Translations under genes and position numbers: made by a program | Origin: Nitrospinota bacterium | GTDB lineage: Bacteria; Nitrospinota_A; UBA7883; JACRGQ01 | Assembly (NCBI GenBank): GCA_029881495.1 | Contig: JAOUMJ010000007.1 | Span: forward strand, 1-64,000 | Length of the DNA stretch: 64,000 nt | Direction: 5' to 3' | In this document: piece after piece, positions 53,405 to 63,139 of the stretch | Layout of the letters: every line of letters starts with the position of its first letter | Numbering within the stretch: the first letter of the stretch is position 1 | The notes under the pieces: generated by a model | Databases searched by the model: none | Seen by the model: only the letters and a program-made list of their open reading frames with translations | Told to the model about the DNA's origin: nothing

Positions 53405-53953
53405 ATGTCAAGAATAGGAAAAAAACCAATAACGATACCCGCGGGCGTTACCGTCTCTGTCAACGGTAATGTAATCGAGGTTAAAGGGCCTAAAGGTACG
53501 CTTAAGCAGACCGGAAGGGAGCCTATAACCGTCAAGATCGAAGGTTCTACCATCAATCTTGATCGTCCAAACGACAGCAAAACAAACAAGTCGCTCCACG
53601 GCCTGATGCGTTCCCTCATCGCGAACATGATAGAGGGGGTTACAAAAGGCTTTGAAAAAAAACTGGAGCTTCAGGGTGTTGGTTACAGAGCGACACTGCA
53701 GGGGAAGAACCTCGGCTTGGCGCTTGGCTTTTCACATCCTGTAGTGATCGAACCACCGGCTGGGATCTCGTTCGATGTAAGCAAAAAGCAGACGGATATA
53801 ACCGTTATCGGAATAGACAAGCAGGTTGTAGGCCAGGTGGCCGCCAATATCAGAAGTTGCAGGCCTGTTGAGCCATACAAGGGCAAAGGGGTTCGCTACC
53901 TCGGCGAGAGAGTAATCAAAAAGGCCGGTAAGTCGGTTTCGGCTGGAAAATAG
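53405..53953 (+). CDS. rplF: ribosomal protein L6
   Basis: 182 residues from the ATG at 53405 (MSRIGKKPITIPAGV); an in-frame start 30 bases upstream lies inside rpsH. The C-terminal PYKGKGVRYLGERVIKKAGK is the L6 signature. Confidence 0.98.
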   Translation: MSRIGKKPITIPAGVTVSVNGNVIEVKGPKGTLKQTGREPITVKIEGSTINLDRPNDSKTNKSLHGLMRSLIANMIEGVTKGFEKKLELQGVGYRATLQGKNLGLALGFSHPVVIEPPAGISFDVSKKQTDITVIGIDKQVVGQVAANIRSCRPVEPYKGKGVRYLGERVIKKAGKSVSAGK

Positions 53954-53964
53954 GGTAGACATCA

Positions 53965-54321
53965 ATGCAGGCAAAAAAAGATCTAAGGTTTAAAAGAAAG
54001 TTCCGCATCAGGAAAAAGATAAGGGGTAGCTCGGTCAGGCCGAGGCTTACAGTTTTCAAAAGCAACAGGCACTTTACCATTCAGGTAATAGATGATGACG
54101 CAGGCAAGACGATAGTATCGGCCAATTCCGTTGAAAAGGACCTCAGGTCGAAGTTCAAAAGCAATAACATCAAAGCTGCCGGTGAATTGGCGGCGATCGT
54201 TGCTGATAGAGCAAAATCCAAGGGAATAACAAAGATGGTCTTCGACCGGAACGGTTATGTCTATCATGGACGAGTCAAAAAGATCGCAGAAAGTTTGAGG
54301 GAAAACGGCATTGAAATTTGA
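53965..54321 (+). CDS. rplR: ribosomal protein L18
   Basis: 118 residues. [22 protein letters not shown] and [20 protein letters not shown] are typical of the 5S rRNA-binding protein. It overlaps rpsE by 11 bases. Confidence 0.97.
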   Translation: MQAKKDLRFKRKFRIRKKIRGSSVRPRLTVFKSNRHFTIQVIDDDAGKTIVSANSVEKDLRSKFKSNNIKAAGELAAIVADRAKSKGITKMVFDRNGYVYHGRVKKIAESLRENGIEI

Positions 54322-54838
54322 AAAACCGGACATGAGGGATATGGCAGACTCCGAAATTGAACTCGAAGAACGGGTTATCTTTATCAACAGGGTCGCGAAG
54401 GTCGTAAAGGGCGGACGCAGATTCAGTTTCAGCGCCCTGGTAGTGGTAGGCGACAAGGCCGGTACGGTTGGTGTCGGCTATGGCAAGGCCGCGGAGGTTC
54501 CGGAATCTATTAAGAAGGCGATCTCAGTCGCTAAAAAGAATCTGAAAAAAATAGTAATTAAGGACGGAACGATCCCCTACGATGTAATAGGGAGATTTGG
54601 AGCGGGGCATGTAATCATGAGGCCGGCTTCAAAAGGTACAGGCGTTATCGCCGGCGGTCCGGTTCGCGCGGTTCTTGAGGTTCTAGGCATAAGCGATATC
54701 CTCACGAAATCGCTCGGAACCAGCAATCCGAACAATGTTGTTCACGCGACGATGGAAGCGTTGCTTGCGTTGAGGACTCCTGAAAGCATTAAAAAGATGC
54801 GTGAAACATCGATGGGTGGAGCGGAAGAAACAAAATGA
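54311..54838 (+). CDS. rpsE: ribosomal protein S5
   Basis: 175 residues from a TTG at 54311; a downstream ATG at 54332 would shorten it by 7. [21 protein letters not shown] and the [18 protein letters not shown] block identify it. The usual next gene, rpmD (L30), is absent, and rplO overlaps its end by ATGA. Confidence 0.97.
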   Translation: MKFEKPDMRDMADSEIELEERVIFINRVAKVVKGGRRFSFSALVVVGDKAGTVGVGYGKAAEVPESIKKAISVAKKNLKKIVIKDGTIPYDVIGRFGAGHVIMRPASKGTGVIAGGPVRAVLEVLGISDILTKSLGTSNPNNVVHATMEALLALRTPESIKKMRETSMGGAEETK

Positions 54839-55275
54839 GAATCCATACATTATCGCCAGGCGCTGGCGCAAAACGGAAAAGAAAACTGCTTGGCCGCGGA
54901 ACAGGCTCCGGTCTTGGAAAGACTGCGGGCAGGGGACACAAGGGGCAGAGAGCCAGGTCAGGCGGAAAATCGCACATACCCGGTTTCGAAGGTGGACAGA
55001 ATCCGATCCATCGAAGACTTCCGAAAAGAGGTTTTCGAAACATTCACAGAATAGAATTTACTCCTGTTAATCTAGATAGGCTGAACGGCGTTGAAGGGGT
55101 TAGCGAATTCACCCCGGGCGTTCTTGCTCAGCTCGGTATTGCAGGGAAAAGCGACAGAATTAAAATTTTGGGCACCGGTGATATAAAGAGATCCATCACC
55201 ATTACCGCTCACAAATTCAGCAAGACCGCAAAAGACAAAATAGAAGCCGCTGGCGGAAAAGTAACGGAGATCTAA
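54835..55275 (+). CDS. rplO: ribosomal protein L15
   Basis: 146 residues, [20 protein letters not shown] is the family signature, followed by [18 protein letters not shown]. It directly follows rpsE without the intervening L30 gene, and its TAA is adjacent to the secY TTG. Confidence 0.98.
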   Translation: MRIHTLSPGAGAKRKRKLLGRGTGSGLGKTAGRGHKGQRARSGGKSHIPGFEGGQNPIHRRLPKRGFRNIHRIEFTPVNLDRLNGVEGVSEFTPGVLAQLGIAGKSDRIKILGTGDIKRSITITAHKFSKTAKDKIEAAGGKVTEI

Positions 55276-56586
55276 TTGGGCACCGAGAGTTTTGGAAATA
55301 TATTCCGGGTTCCCGAATTAAGAAACCGCATTTTTTTCACGCTGGCGATGCTGGCCGTTTACAGGCTCGGTTCCCACATCCCGGTTCCAGGCATTAACTC
55401 CTCCGTACTTGCGGAATTTTTTGCGAGCATGCAAGGGACCATTCTCGGCTTCTTCGATATGTTTTCCGGAGGCGCGCTCTCCAGGCTCACGATATTCGCG
55501 CTTGGCATTATGCCCTACATCAGTTCGTCAATTATTATCCAGCTCCTTACCGTAGCGGTTCCCCATCTTGAAAAACTTAAAAAAGAGGGTGAGCAGGGGC
55601 AGAAAAAGATTACCCAGTACACCAGGTACGGTACGATATTCCTCGCACTGATACAGGGTTCCGGTATTGCCTTCGGTCTTGAAGCGATGACCTCGCCAAC
55701 AGGCGTTCCCGTAGTCAACGACCCGGGGATGGCTTTCAAGATAATTACCGTCATAACCCTTACATCAGGAACAGCGTTCCTGATGTGGCTCGGCGAACAG
55801 ATCACGGAGCGCGGAGTTGGAAACGGGATTTCGCTTATCATCTTCGCGGGAATCGTGGCGAGCATGCCGAACGCCATAATAAACAGTCTGAGGCTACTTC
55901 AGACTGGTGAATTGACTCCGATAACCGCCCTGATAGCGCTTGCCATCATGGTGACTGTCGTCGGCGTGATAGTATTTGTCGAGACCGGACAGAGAAGGAT
56001 ACCTATCCAGTACGCAAAAAGAATGGTAGGGAGAAAGATGTACTCCGGGCAGTCGAGCCATCTCCCGTTGAAAATAAATACGTCAGGCGTTATCCCTCCG
56101 ATCTTTGCATCCTCGGTGATAATGTTTCCGGCTACAATAGCCAGCTTCATGCAGCATCCGGTGATGAACAAGATCGCGGACAGCCTTTCTCCAGGCACGC
56201 TTATCTACACCACCATATATGTAAGCACGATCATATTTTTCTGTTTCTTCTATACAGCCTTGGTTTTCAATCCGACTGACGTTGCTGAAAATATGAAGAA
56301 GAACGGCGGATTTGTGCCCGGCATCAGGCCAGGCAGGCCCACAGCCGAATACATAGATTACGTCCTTTCCAGGATAACTCTCGGTGGCGCTCTCTATCTT
56401 GCGATAGTCTGCGTCTTCCCGGATTTCATGATCCAGGCATTTTCAGTGCCGTTCTATTTTGGCGGAACAAGCGTACTTATTGTCGTGGGTGTTTCCATGG
56501 ATACCATGTCCCAGGTCGAATCGCATCTGGTTATGAGGCAATATTCCGGGTTTTTGAAAGAGGGTCGGATAAGGGGTCGAAGGTGA
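55276..56586 (+). CDS. secY: Sec translocase channel subunit SecY
   Basis: 436 residues with a TTG start immediately after the rplO stop. Ten membrane segments. FFDMFSGGALSRLTIFALGIMP and GIRPGRPTAEYIDYVLSRIT are conserved channel motifs; QRRIPIQYAKRMVG lies in the cytoplasmic loop. It works with the SecDF-YajC encoded at 32.6-35.4 kb. Confidence 0.98.
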   Translation: MGTESFGNIFRVPELRNRIFFTLAMLAVYRLGSHIPVPGINSSVLAEFFASMQGTILGFFDMFSGGALSRLTIFALGIMPYISSSIIIQLLTVAVPHLEKLKKEGEQGQKKITQYTRYGTIFLALIQGSGIAFGLEAMTSPTGVPVVNDPGMAFKIITVITLTSGTAFLMWLGEQITERGVGNGISLIIFAGIVASMPNAIINSLRLLQTGELTPITALIALAIMVTVVGVIVFVETGQRRIPIQYAKRMVGRKMYSGQSSHLPLKINTSGVIPPIFASSVIMFPATIASFMQHPVMNKIADSLSPGTLIYTTIYVSTIIFFCFFYTALVFNPTDVAENMKKNGGFVPGIRPGRPTAEYIDYVLSRITLGGALYLAIVCVFPDFMIQAFSVPFYFGGTSVLIVVGVSMDTMSQVESHLVMRQYSGFLKEGRIRGRR

Positions 56587-57242
56587 TCCTAATCCTTCTT
56601 GGTCCACCGGGGGCCGGAAAAGGGACACAGGCAAAGAAGATAATAGAAAAGTTTGAGATCCCCCAGATTTCCACAGGCGACATTCTCCGGGAAGCGGTAA
56701 AGAACGAGACCGAGATGGGGCTGAAGGCCAAGGAATTTATGGATCACGGGATGCTGGTTCCCGACGAGGTCGTGATTGAGATAATCTGCGACCGAACGAA
56801 TGAGGATGATTGCGGTGACGGGTTCATCCTTGACGGGTTCCCGAGGACGCTGAAACAGGGGCGGTCGCTGGATGATATGCTGAAGGCCAAGGGGCTTCAG
56901 ATTGACCATGTAATTGATTTTGAGATTGATCGGGAAACCGTTGTTACAAGGATAGCCGGAAGAAGGACTTGCAAAAGCTGTGGATTCGGGTATCATATAC
57001 GTTTTTCCCCACCTGAGAAGGATGGCGTCTGCGACAAGTGCGGAGGCGAGTTGTTCCAGAGGGGGGATGATAACGAGGCAACGGTAGGAAAACGTTACGA
57101 AGTATATAAGCAGCAATCGGAAGAGCTGAAGGGATATTACGGTAAAAAAGGTAGTTTCCACAGCATTAACGGGATGCTGGAGATTGATGATATTTACAGG
57201 AAAGTGGAAGAGATAATCGGCAAGGGGCATGATAATCCTTAA
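56583..57242 (+). CDS. adk: adenylate kinase, zinc LID form
   Basis: 219 residues with a GTG start overlapping secY by 4 bases. P-loop LLGPPGAGKGTQAKKI, DGFPRTLKQG, and a LID domain with CKSCGFGYH ... CDKCGGEL (four Cys, structural zinc). Interconverts AMP, ADP and ATP. It overlaps map by 14 bases. Confidence 0.98.
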   Translation: MILILLGPPGAGKGTQAKKIIEKFEIPQISTGDILREAVKNETEMGLKAKEFMDHGMLVPDEVVIEIICDRTNEDDCGDGFILDGFPRTLKQGRSLDDMLKAKGLQIDHVIDFEIDRETVVTRIAGRRTCKSCGFGYHIRFSPPEKDGVCDKCGGELFQRGDDNEATVGKRYEVYKQQSEELKGYYGKKGSFHSINGMLEIDDIYRKVEEIIGKGHDNP

Positions 57243-57984
57243 AACTGAAGAGGAAATCGAGAAGTTAAGGCGTGCCAACCAGATTGTCGCAAAGACGCTT
57301 TCCAGGATCGTTGAATTGGTTGAAGCCGGTATCACTACCGAGGAACTGGACCTTACCGCTGAAAGGATGATCCTGGCGGAAGGGGCAAAACCCTCGTTTA
57401 AGGGGTACAGGGGTTTCCCGAGTGCGCTTTGCGTTTCTATAAACGAGGAAGTGGTGCACGGGATCCCGGGTAAAAGAAAGTTGAAGAAGGGCGATGTTGT
57501 AAAACTCGACCTTGGCACGAATTACGAAGGATATTTCGGCGACAGCGCGGTGACTGTCCCCGTTGGCGACGTATCTGATGATGTGATGCATCTTCTCAGG
57601 TCGACGCGCGAGGCTCTTTACAAAGGTATTGAGCAGATGAAGGAAGGAAACTACCTTTCCGACATTTCGCACGCGATACAGAAGCATGCCGAGATGAATG
57701 GATTTTCGGTAGTTACCGACTTTGTCGGTCACGGCATAGGCAGGGCGCCGCATGAGGATCCGCAGGTTCCGAACTACGGACCTCCAGGGCAGGGGCCGAA
57801 ATTGAAGGCCGGCATGGTGCTGGCAGTTGAACCGATGGTTAACGTCGGGACGCACGAAGTAAAGGTGCTGTCCGATGACTGGACAGTGGTTACGCTGGAC
57901 GGAAAACTTTCCGCCCATTTTGAACATAGCGTAGCGGTTACGAAGAACGGCCCGGATATTTTAAGTGAATTGGTGCAGGAATGA
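57229..57984 (+). CDS. map: type I methionine aminopeptidase
   Basis: 251 residues. Removes the initiator Met. The metal ligands are in [22 protein letters not shown], split here as DLGTN and GDSAVTV, then [14 protein letters not shown] (His), VLAVEPMV (Glu) and FEHSVAV (Glu). Complete. Confidence 0.98.
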   Translation: MIILKTEEEIEKLRRANQIVAKTLSRIVELVEAGITTEELDLTAERMILAEGAKPSFKGYRGFPSALCVSINEEVVHGIPGKRKLKKGDVVKLDLGTNYEGYFGDSAVTVPVGDVSDDVMHLLRSTREALYKGIEQMKEGNYLSDISHAIQKHAEMNGFSVVTDFVGHGIGRAPHEDPQVPNYGPPGQGPKLKAGMVLAVEPMVNVGTHEVKVLSDDWTVVTLDGKLSAHFEHSVAVTKNGPDILSELVQE

Positions 57985-58202
57985 TGGCGAAAGAGTCAGC
58001 GATTGAGATGGAAGGAACGGTCATTGAGGCCCTCCCGAATGCGATGTTTCGCGTGGAGCTTGAGAACAAGCACACGGTGCTCGCGCATATTTCGGGAAAG
58101 ATGAGGAAGTATTACATACGTATCCTCGGCGGGGACAAGGTGAAGGTTGAACTCTCTCCGTATGACCTTTCAAAGGGAAGAATAACCTACCGGTATAAAT
58201 GA
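57981..58202 (+). CDS. infA: translation initiation factor IF-1
   Basis: 73 residues. S1/OB fold: [54 protein letters not shown] overlaps the map stop. Confidence 0.98.
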   Translation: MMAKESAIEMEGTVIEALPNAMFRVELENKHTVLAHISGKMRKYYIRILGGDKVKVELSPYDLSKGRITYRYK

Positions 58203-58212
58203 GAGGCTGGAA

Positions 58213-58326
58213 ATGAAAGTAAGAACATCGGTGAAACCGATTTGCGACAAGTGCAAGGTAGTGAGACGTAAAGGTGTTTTAAGGGTAATTTGCGAGAACC
58301 CCAAACATAAACAGAGACAGGGATAG
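58213..58326 (+). CDS. rpmJ: ribosomal protein L36
   Basis: 37 residues: begins [19 protein letters not shown] and ends [12 protein letters not shown]. The C-x2-C ... C ... H zinc site marks the zinc-binding form. It sits between infA and rpsM as usual. Confidence 0.97.
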   Translation: MKVRTSVKPICDKCKVVRRKGVLRVICENPKHKQRQG

Positions 58327-58338
58327 GCGGGAGTATAC

Positions 58339-58719
58339 ATGGCTCGAATAGCTGGCATAGACATACCGAGACAGAAAAGGGTAGTAATAGCCCTAACATA
58401 TATTTACGGCATTGGCGAGACAACCAGCCGGAGGATACTTAAATCGGCGGGTATCGACGAGAGCACAAGGGTTAAGGATCTTACCGAACAGAACGTAAAT
58501 AAGCTGAGAACAATTATTGAAAAGAGCCATACGGTCGAAGGCGACCTTAGGCGTAACATACAGATGGATATTAAGCGCCTCATGGATATCGGCAGTTACC
58601 GGGGAATGAGGCACAAAAGGGGCCTGCCGGTTCGCGGACAGCGTACACAAACAAACGCGCGCACAAGGAAGGGTCCGAAGAGGACTGTTGCGGCGTCCAA
58701 AAAGGTAGCAAATAAATAA
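58339..58719 (+). CDS. rpsM: ribosomal protein S13
   Basis: 126 residues. [33 protein letters not shown] and [20 protein letters not shown] (signature) are intact, with a basic tail. Confidence 0.98.
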   Translation: MARIAGIDIPRQKRVVIALTYIYGIGETTSRRILKSAGIDESTRVKDLTEQNVNKLRTIIEKSHTVEGDLRRNIQMDIKRLMDIGSYRGMRHKRGLPVRGQRTQTNARTRKGPKRTVAASKKVANK

Positions 58720-58736
58720 AAAGACGGGAATGAAAA

Positions 58737-59138
<402 letters not shown>

Positions 59139-59149
59139 AGGAGGAATAC

Positions 59150-59782
59150 TTGGCTAGATACACTGGACCCGCTTGTAGGCTGTGCCGCAGGGAAGGCACG
59201 AAACTTTTTCTTAAAGGCGATCGTTGCGTCACGGCGAAATGCTCGATAGACAGGAAAAACTATTTCCCTGGACAGCACGGGCCGAATGCAAGGCGCAAAA
59301 AAGAGACTGAATACGGAATACAGCTTCGTGAAAAACAGAAAGCCCGCAGGATATACGGTCTTCTCGAGAGGCAGTTCAAGAACACTTTCCAGAAAGCCCA
59401 GAAGAAGGATGGTATTACCGGCGAAGTGTTCCTTCAGATGCTTGAAAAAAGGCTCGACAATGTCATTTACCGCCTCGGTTTTGCCACCAGCAGACAGCAG
59501 GCAAGACAGTTCGTCGGCCATAACCACGTTGCGGTGAACGGAAAGAAGATCAACCTCCCCTCATACATGGTTAAAAAAGGGGATGTGATAGAGGTAAGGA
59601 AAAAGAGCCTGAAGAAAAAACTCTTCACGGAAACAGTGGACAGAAGATCGAAATTGCCGCTCGTTTCATGGCTTTCATGGGCCGAGGGAGAATTGAAAGG
59701 AACGGTTCTGGACGAGCCAAAAATTGAGGACTTCGGTCTGCCGGTTAAAGAACAGCTTATCGTTGAGTTTTACTCGAAGTAA
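59150..59782 (+). CDS. rpsD: ribosomal protein S4, zinc-binding form
   Basis: 210 residues from a TTG at 59150 (AAAGGAGG upstream), reading ARYTGPACRLCRREG; a longer frame runs into rpsK and is not used. CRLC ... CVTAKC is the four-Cys zinc cluster. The S4 RNA-binding domain is RLDNVIYRLGFATSRQQARQ. Confidence 0.97.
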   Translation: MARYTGPACRLCRREGTKLFLKGDRCVTAKCSIDRKNYFPGQHGPNARRKKETEYGIQLREKQKARRIYGLLERQFKNTFQKAQKKDGITGEVFLQMLEKRLDNVIYRLGFATSRQQARQFVGHNHVAVNGKKINLPSYMVKKGDVIEVRKKSLKKKLFTETVDRRSKLPLVSWLSWAEGELKGTVLDEPKIEDFGLPVKEQLIVEFYSK

Positions 59783-59796
59783 GGAGAAATGGTTTT

Positions 59797-60783
59797 ATGA
59801 GTATGGATTTGCAGGATATGGTGAGTCCCAAGCGTCTTGAGTGCGTGGAAAAAAGCGCAGACAAAACATTTGGTAGATTCGTCGCAGAGCCTCTCGAAAG
59901 GGGATTTGGCGCGACAATAGGTAACTCAATACGGAGGTATCTCCTATCCTCAATTAGGGGCGCGGCTGTTTACGCCATCAAGATAGAAGGCATACATCAC
60001 GAGTTCTCCACGCTTCCAAGCATTTACGAGGACGTTTCGGAGATCATTCTTAATTTCAAGGAACTGGTCATAAAGCATCAGGAAGGTACGGACAAGGCGG
60101 CTATTACGATAGATGAATCTGGGAAAAAAGAAATCACCGGCGACGACATTAAATGCCCTGCCAATGTTGAAGTAATAAACAAGGGGATACATATCGCGAG
60201 TCTGATGGATAAAAACTCCAATTTCAAGGCAGAGCTTTTCACCAGGATGGGGAGAGGATACGTCCCTTCCGAAGAGCAGGAAGTCGATTCCACCGATATA
60301 GCGCTTATCCCGCTCGATTCGAATTTTTCGCCGATATTAAAAGTAAACGTGATAGTCGAAAAAACAAGGGTAGGTCACTATTCAGACTACGATAAATTGA
60401 TCCTTGACGTATGGACCAACGGGACGATCGATCCCGAGGACGCGGTTTCGGACGCGGCCAAGATACAGCGCGACCATATGCTCCTTTTCATGAACAAGGA
60501 AGACGAAATTGAAATTCCGGTTAAGGAGAGCAAGGCAGAGAAAGTCAAGCAGCCGACGATCAACCTCAATAGAAGCGTTGAGGAGCTTGAACTTTCGGTG
60601 CGTTCATATAACTGCCTTCAGAAGGCAAACATCAAGACCATCGCCGAGCTGGTGGAAAAAACGGACAGCGAAATGCTCAAGACAAGGAATTTCGGCAGAA
60701 AATCCCTTAATGAGATAAAGGCAATCCTTACCGAGATGGGACTCAGGCTCGGCATGTCCAAAGAAGAAATTGAAGGCAACTAG
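59797..60783 (+). CDS. rpoA: RNA polymerase alpha subunit
   Basis: 328 residues. The assembly domain has [20 protein letters not shown]. The C-terminal domain after a linker (about 245 on) has [19 protein letters not shown] and [20 protein letters not shown], which contacts UP elements and activators. Confidence 0.98.
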   Translation: MSMDLQDMVSPKRLECVEKSADKTFGRFVAEPLERGFGATIGNSIRRYLLSSIRGAAVYAIKIEGIHHEFSTLPSIYEDVSEIILNFKELVIKHQEGTDKAAITIDESGKKEITGDDIKCPANVEVINKGIHIASLMDKNSNFKAELFTRMGRGYVPSEEQEVDSTDIALIPLDSNFSPILKVNVIVEKTRVGHYSDYDKLILDVWTNGTIDPEDAVSDAAKIQRDHMLLFMNKEDEIEIPVKESKAEKVKQPTINLNRSVEELELSVRSYNCLQKANIKTIAELVEKTDSEMLKTRNFGRKSLNEIKAILTEMGLRLGMSKEEIEGN

Positions 60784-60803
60784 GAAAACGGGAGAATAGG
60801 GTA

Positions 60804-61253
60804 ATGCGACACTTAAAAGACGGCAGAAAACTAAACCGGACGGCCAGCCACAGGAAGGCGCTGTTCAGGAATCTCGTAACCTCACTTCTGGAATTCGAGA
60901 GGATCACCACAACACTGCCGAAAGCAAAAGAGCTTAAACGCTACCTCGACAGGATGATCACACTCGGTAAGAAGGGTGATCTCGCCGCCCGCAGAAGGGC
61001 GCTCGAATTCGTCCAGAGCAAGGAAGTTGTTCAAAAACTATTCTCCACGCTTGCGGAGAGATACTCGGCTCGCAAAGGGGGCTACTCCCGCATTTTTCGA
61101 TCGGGCGTAAGGCATGGCGATAACGCGCCGATGGCCGTCATTGAGCTTGTAGACCGAGACGCATCGGCCCAGGCGAAACGACGCGTGAAAAGGGCGAAGG
61201 AAGAAGAGACCGCGGCCGTCGCACCGGCAGCCGAAAAGAAAAAATCCGCCTGA
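60804..61253 (+). CDS. rplQ: ribosomal protein L17 with basic tail
   Basis: 149 residues. [20 protein letters not shown] opens it, and [19 protein letters not shown] ends the core. About 30 extra residues ([15 protein letters not shown] ... KKKSA) follow, a milder version of the tail on L22. Last gene of the cluster, before a perfect terminator. Confidence 0.97.
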   Translation: MRHLKDGRKLNRTASHRKALFRNLVTSLLEFERITTTLPKAKELKRYLDRMITLGKKGDLAARRRALEFVQSKEVVQKLFSTLAERYSARKGGYSRIFRSGVRHGDNAPMAVIELVDRDASAQAKRRVKRAKEEETAAVAPAAEKKKSA

Positions 61254-61291
61254 CCTCAAGGCTGGCGGACACCTGATAAGATTTTAAAGAC

Positions 61292-61320
61292 GGCAAGCCT
61301 TTTCAAAAGGCTTGCCTCTA
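61292..61320. terminator. bidirectional terminator after rplQ
   Basis: GGCAAGCCTTT and AAAGGCTTGCC form a perfect 11-bp stem with a TCA loop. It lies 38 bases after rplQ and at the 3' end of the convergent hydrolase, with T-rich or A-rich sequence on both sides. Confidence 0.88.
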
Positions 61321-62199
61321 TTTCCCATTCTGCGAGCCATTCAAAAATCGAATCGCATGATCCACTGTCTTTATATCCTTCAATAACCTGCTGTGTCCAA
61401 GGCCGTACGTTTTTATTATTTTGGAATGTTTAAGATATTTCCTGAGTATGGTTGCCTGGCTTATTGGTGTGATCTTGTCCAGTTCGTCATGGATTATCAG
61501 TGATTGAGAGGAAACCCTCTCAGAAAGCGTTGAGGGCGAGACGTCGGACAGGTTGAAACCATGTTTCAATTCAAGTTCCTCAATCACTTTCTTGTACGGC
61601 GCCTCGTAGAGGCCGAACATACGCGCATATTTATAGATCTCTTCCTCGAGATAGAAGATTGGCGAGATAAGGACAAGTTTTATATTTCCTTTTACCGCGT
61701 CATCAAGATTCAAGGCGGCCGCGGCACCAAAGGAGTGCGCTATCACTGCTTTGACGCCGTCAGTGGAGTCGTAAACCGCCTTAATAGTCTCTACGAATTC
61801 AAAATAGTTTGTATTTATTCCTCCTGAATCACCATGCGCAGGGTTGTCATAGGCAATCACCGAGTGTCCTGAATCAATTAGAGGGGAAATAAACTCGGAA
61901 AGCTGTATTCCTCTGCCTCCCCATCCATGGGCAAGAACAACAGCCGGGCCTTCGCCCCATTTCCATACCTTTACCGTTTTGTCTCTCAGAGTGATGTGAA
62001 ATACCTCGGCCTTTTGAAGCATAGTCTTTTGTGATTCGCTGGTTTTGAAACCTTTAGGTGAAAAAAACATCCTGAAAATGAATTGCGTTGTAAATCCAGG
62101 TGCGATCAGCCATATGAATTTGGTAAAAGTATATACAAGACGTTTTGATAAATTGCTTTGACCGTAGAAGCCATTACTATTAGCAGATGTTTTATTCAT
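61318..62199 (-). CDS. alpha/beta hydrolase
   Basis: 293 residues. An N-terminal hydrophobic stretch (FTKFIWLIAPGFTTQFIFRM) may attach it to the membrane. The oxyanion region is LAHGWGGRG, the nucleophile elbow VIAHSFGAAAALN (Ser), an Asp in IIHDELDKITP and a His in YGLGHSRLL complete the triad. The elbow is AHSFG, with Ala in place of the first Gly of GxSxG. It is 25 bases downstream of the TetR gene and so is probably its target. Confidence 0.85.
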   Translation of the reverse strand: MNKTSANSNGFYGQSNLSKRLVYTFTKFIWLIAPGFTTQFIFRMFFSPKGFKTSESQKTMLQKAEVFHITLRDKTVKVWKWGEGPAVVLAHGWGGRGIQLSEFISPLIDSGHSVIAYDNPAHGDSGGINTNYFEFVETIKAVYDSTDGVKAVIAHSFGAAAALNLDDAVKGNIKLVLISPIFYLEEEIYKYARMFGLYEAPYKKVIEELELKHGFNLSDVSPSTLSERVSSQSLIIHDELDKITPISQATILRKYLKHSKIIKTYGLGHSRLLKDIKTVDHAIRFLNGSQNGK

Positions 62200-62224
62200 G
62201 ATAAATCTCCCTGGATGTATTTAT

Positions 62225-62812
62225 TTATTGCCTGTTCTTTTCTATCAAATTATCTAAAGCTTTAGCGTGAAGTTCCTTCGCCTTTTTGTCGCCAAGCATT
62301 CTGAGATAGTGGTTGTATCCGAGCATTAAGGCGTTAAATTCAAATGCAAAAAGTTTACAGTCAGTTTCCTTTTTGAATTCCCCTGCCTCGACAGCCAGTT
62401 TGGCCGAATGAGCCAGCGTATCTATCCATTGCTGTTGAAGGGATTGAAGACGATCTCGTACTTTTCCGGGCCGATCGTCAAACTCCACCGAGGCGGAGAT
62501 AAAAGGACAGCCGCCAGGGAGGGAATTGGTATCCCACATGCGCCAATTTTCCGCAATTGCCCTGATTCGCCCAATGCCTCGTGGTTTTTTGATTGCCGGC
62601 ACCATAACGGTGTTAATGAAAACCTCAGAGGCATATTCGAGCATTGAAATTTGCATAGTCTCTTTTGATTTGAAATGCGCAAAGAGACCGCTTTTTGACA
62701 TTCCGACGATTTCAGACAATTTTCCGATTGTAAGCATTTCGATGCCGTATTCGCTGGCATAGAGGAGTGCGGCATCCAGGATTTTTAATTTAGTATCGCG
62801 CTCTTTTTTCAT
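62225..62812 (-). CDS. TetR/AcrR-family repressor
   Basis: 195 residues. The N-terminal helix-turn-helix includes LTIGKLSEIVGMSKSGLFAHF, the TetR signature. The C-terminal ligand and dimerisation domain has GGCPFISASVEFDDRPGKVR, close to the TetR_C members found with hydrolases. Its operator lies 9 bases before the start codon (62821-62844), so it is probably autoregulated and induced by a substrate of the adjacent hydrolase. Confidence 0.92.
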   Translation of the reverse strand: MKKERDTKLKILDAALLYASEYGIEMLTIGKLSEIVGMSKSGLFAHFKSKETMQISMLEYASEVFINTVMVPAIKKPRGIGRIRAIAENWRMWDTNSLPGGCPFISASVEFDDRPGKVRDRLQSLQQQWIDTLAHSAKLAVEAGEFKKETDCKLFAFEFNALMLGYNHYLRMLGDKKAKELHAKALDNLIEKNRQ

Positions 62813-62820
62813 GCCAGTAA

Positions 62821-62844
62821 TATAACACGAACGGTCGTGCTATA
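62821..62844 (-). promoter_or_regulatory. operator of the TetR-family repressor
   Basis: TATAACACGA and TCGTGCTATA form 10-bp arms with one mismatch around ACGG, a common TetR/AcrR operator form. It ends 9 bases upstream of the repressor ATG, where binding would block transcription or initiation. Confidence 0.82.
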
Positions 62845-62882
62845 CAACCGGGCTGAATTATTGAGCTTTTTCAGGAAATAAT

Positions 62883-62911
62883 AAAAGGGGAGGATGGGGT
62901 CCTCCCCTTTT
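62883..62911. terminator. bidirectional terminator hairpin
   Basis: AAAAGGGGAGGA and TCCTCCCCTTTT form a perfect 12-bp stem with a TGGGG loop. On the minus strand it lies 52 bases after the small gene at 62963 and 225 bases after the rsgA stop, so it probably ends the rsgA transcript and insulates the TetR operon. Confidence 0.8.
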
Positions 62912-62962
62912 AGGGGGTGCGCAACCGGGACATAGATATCCCGCATACGGGTTGGGCTAGCT

Positions 62963-63139
62963 TCAGACCATCGCCACGATTTCGTCTTTGAGTGGCCTAG
63001 TATGAATTCCGCATTCGCCGCCGCACTTGGAGGTTCCGGCCCAGCGTCCGTCTCTTTCGTTTTCAGACGTTGTGATAGCCGTACATGGCGCGCGAGCAAC
63101 GCATCGAATGGAATTTATGGGTTGGCGCCGATAAATCAC
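62963..63139 (-). CDS. possible 58-residue Cys-containing small protein after rsgA
   Basis: A GTG at 63139 overlaps the rsgA TGA (GTGA, as in coupled genes elsewhere in this window) and opens 58 codons. The product starts VIYRRQPINSIRCVARAPC and ends CGGECGIHTRPLKDEIVAMV, with about four Cys residues, two as CGGEC. It fills most of the gap between rsgA and a strong terminator. No family is known to me and no separate RBS is evident. It could be chance, but the codon use is ordinary. Confidence 0.35.
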   Translation of the reverse strand: MIYRRQPINSIRCVARAPCTAITTSENERDGRWAGTSKCGGECGIHTRPLKDEIVAMV

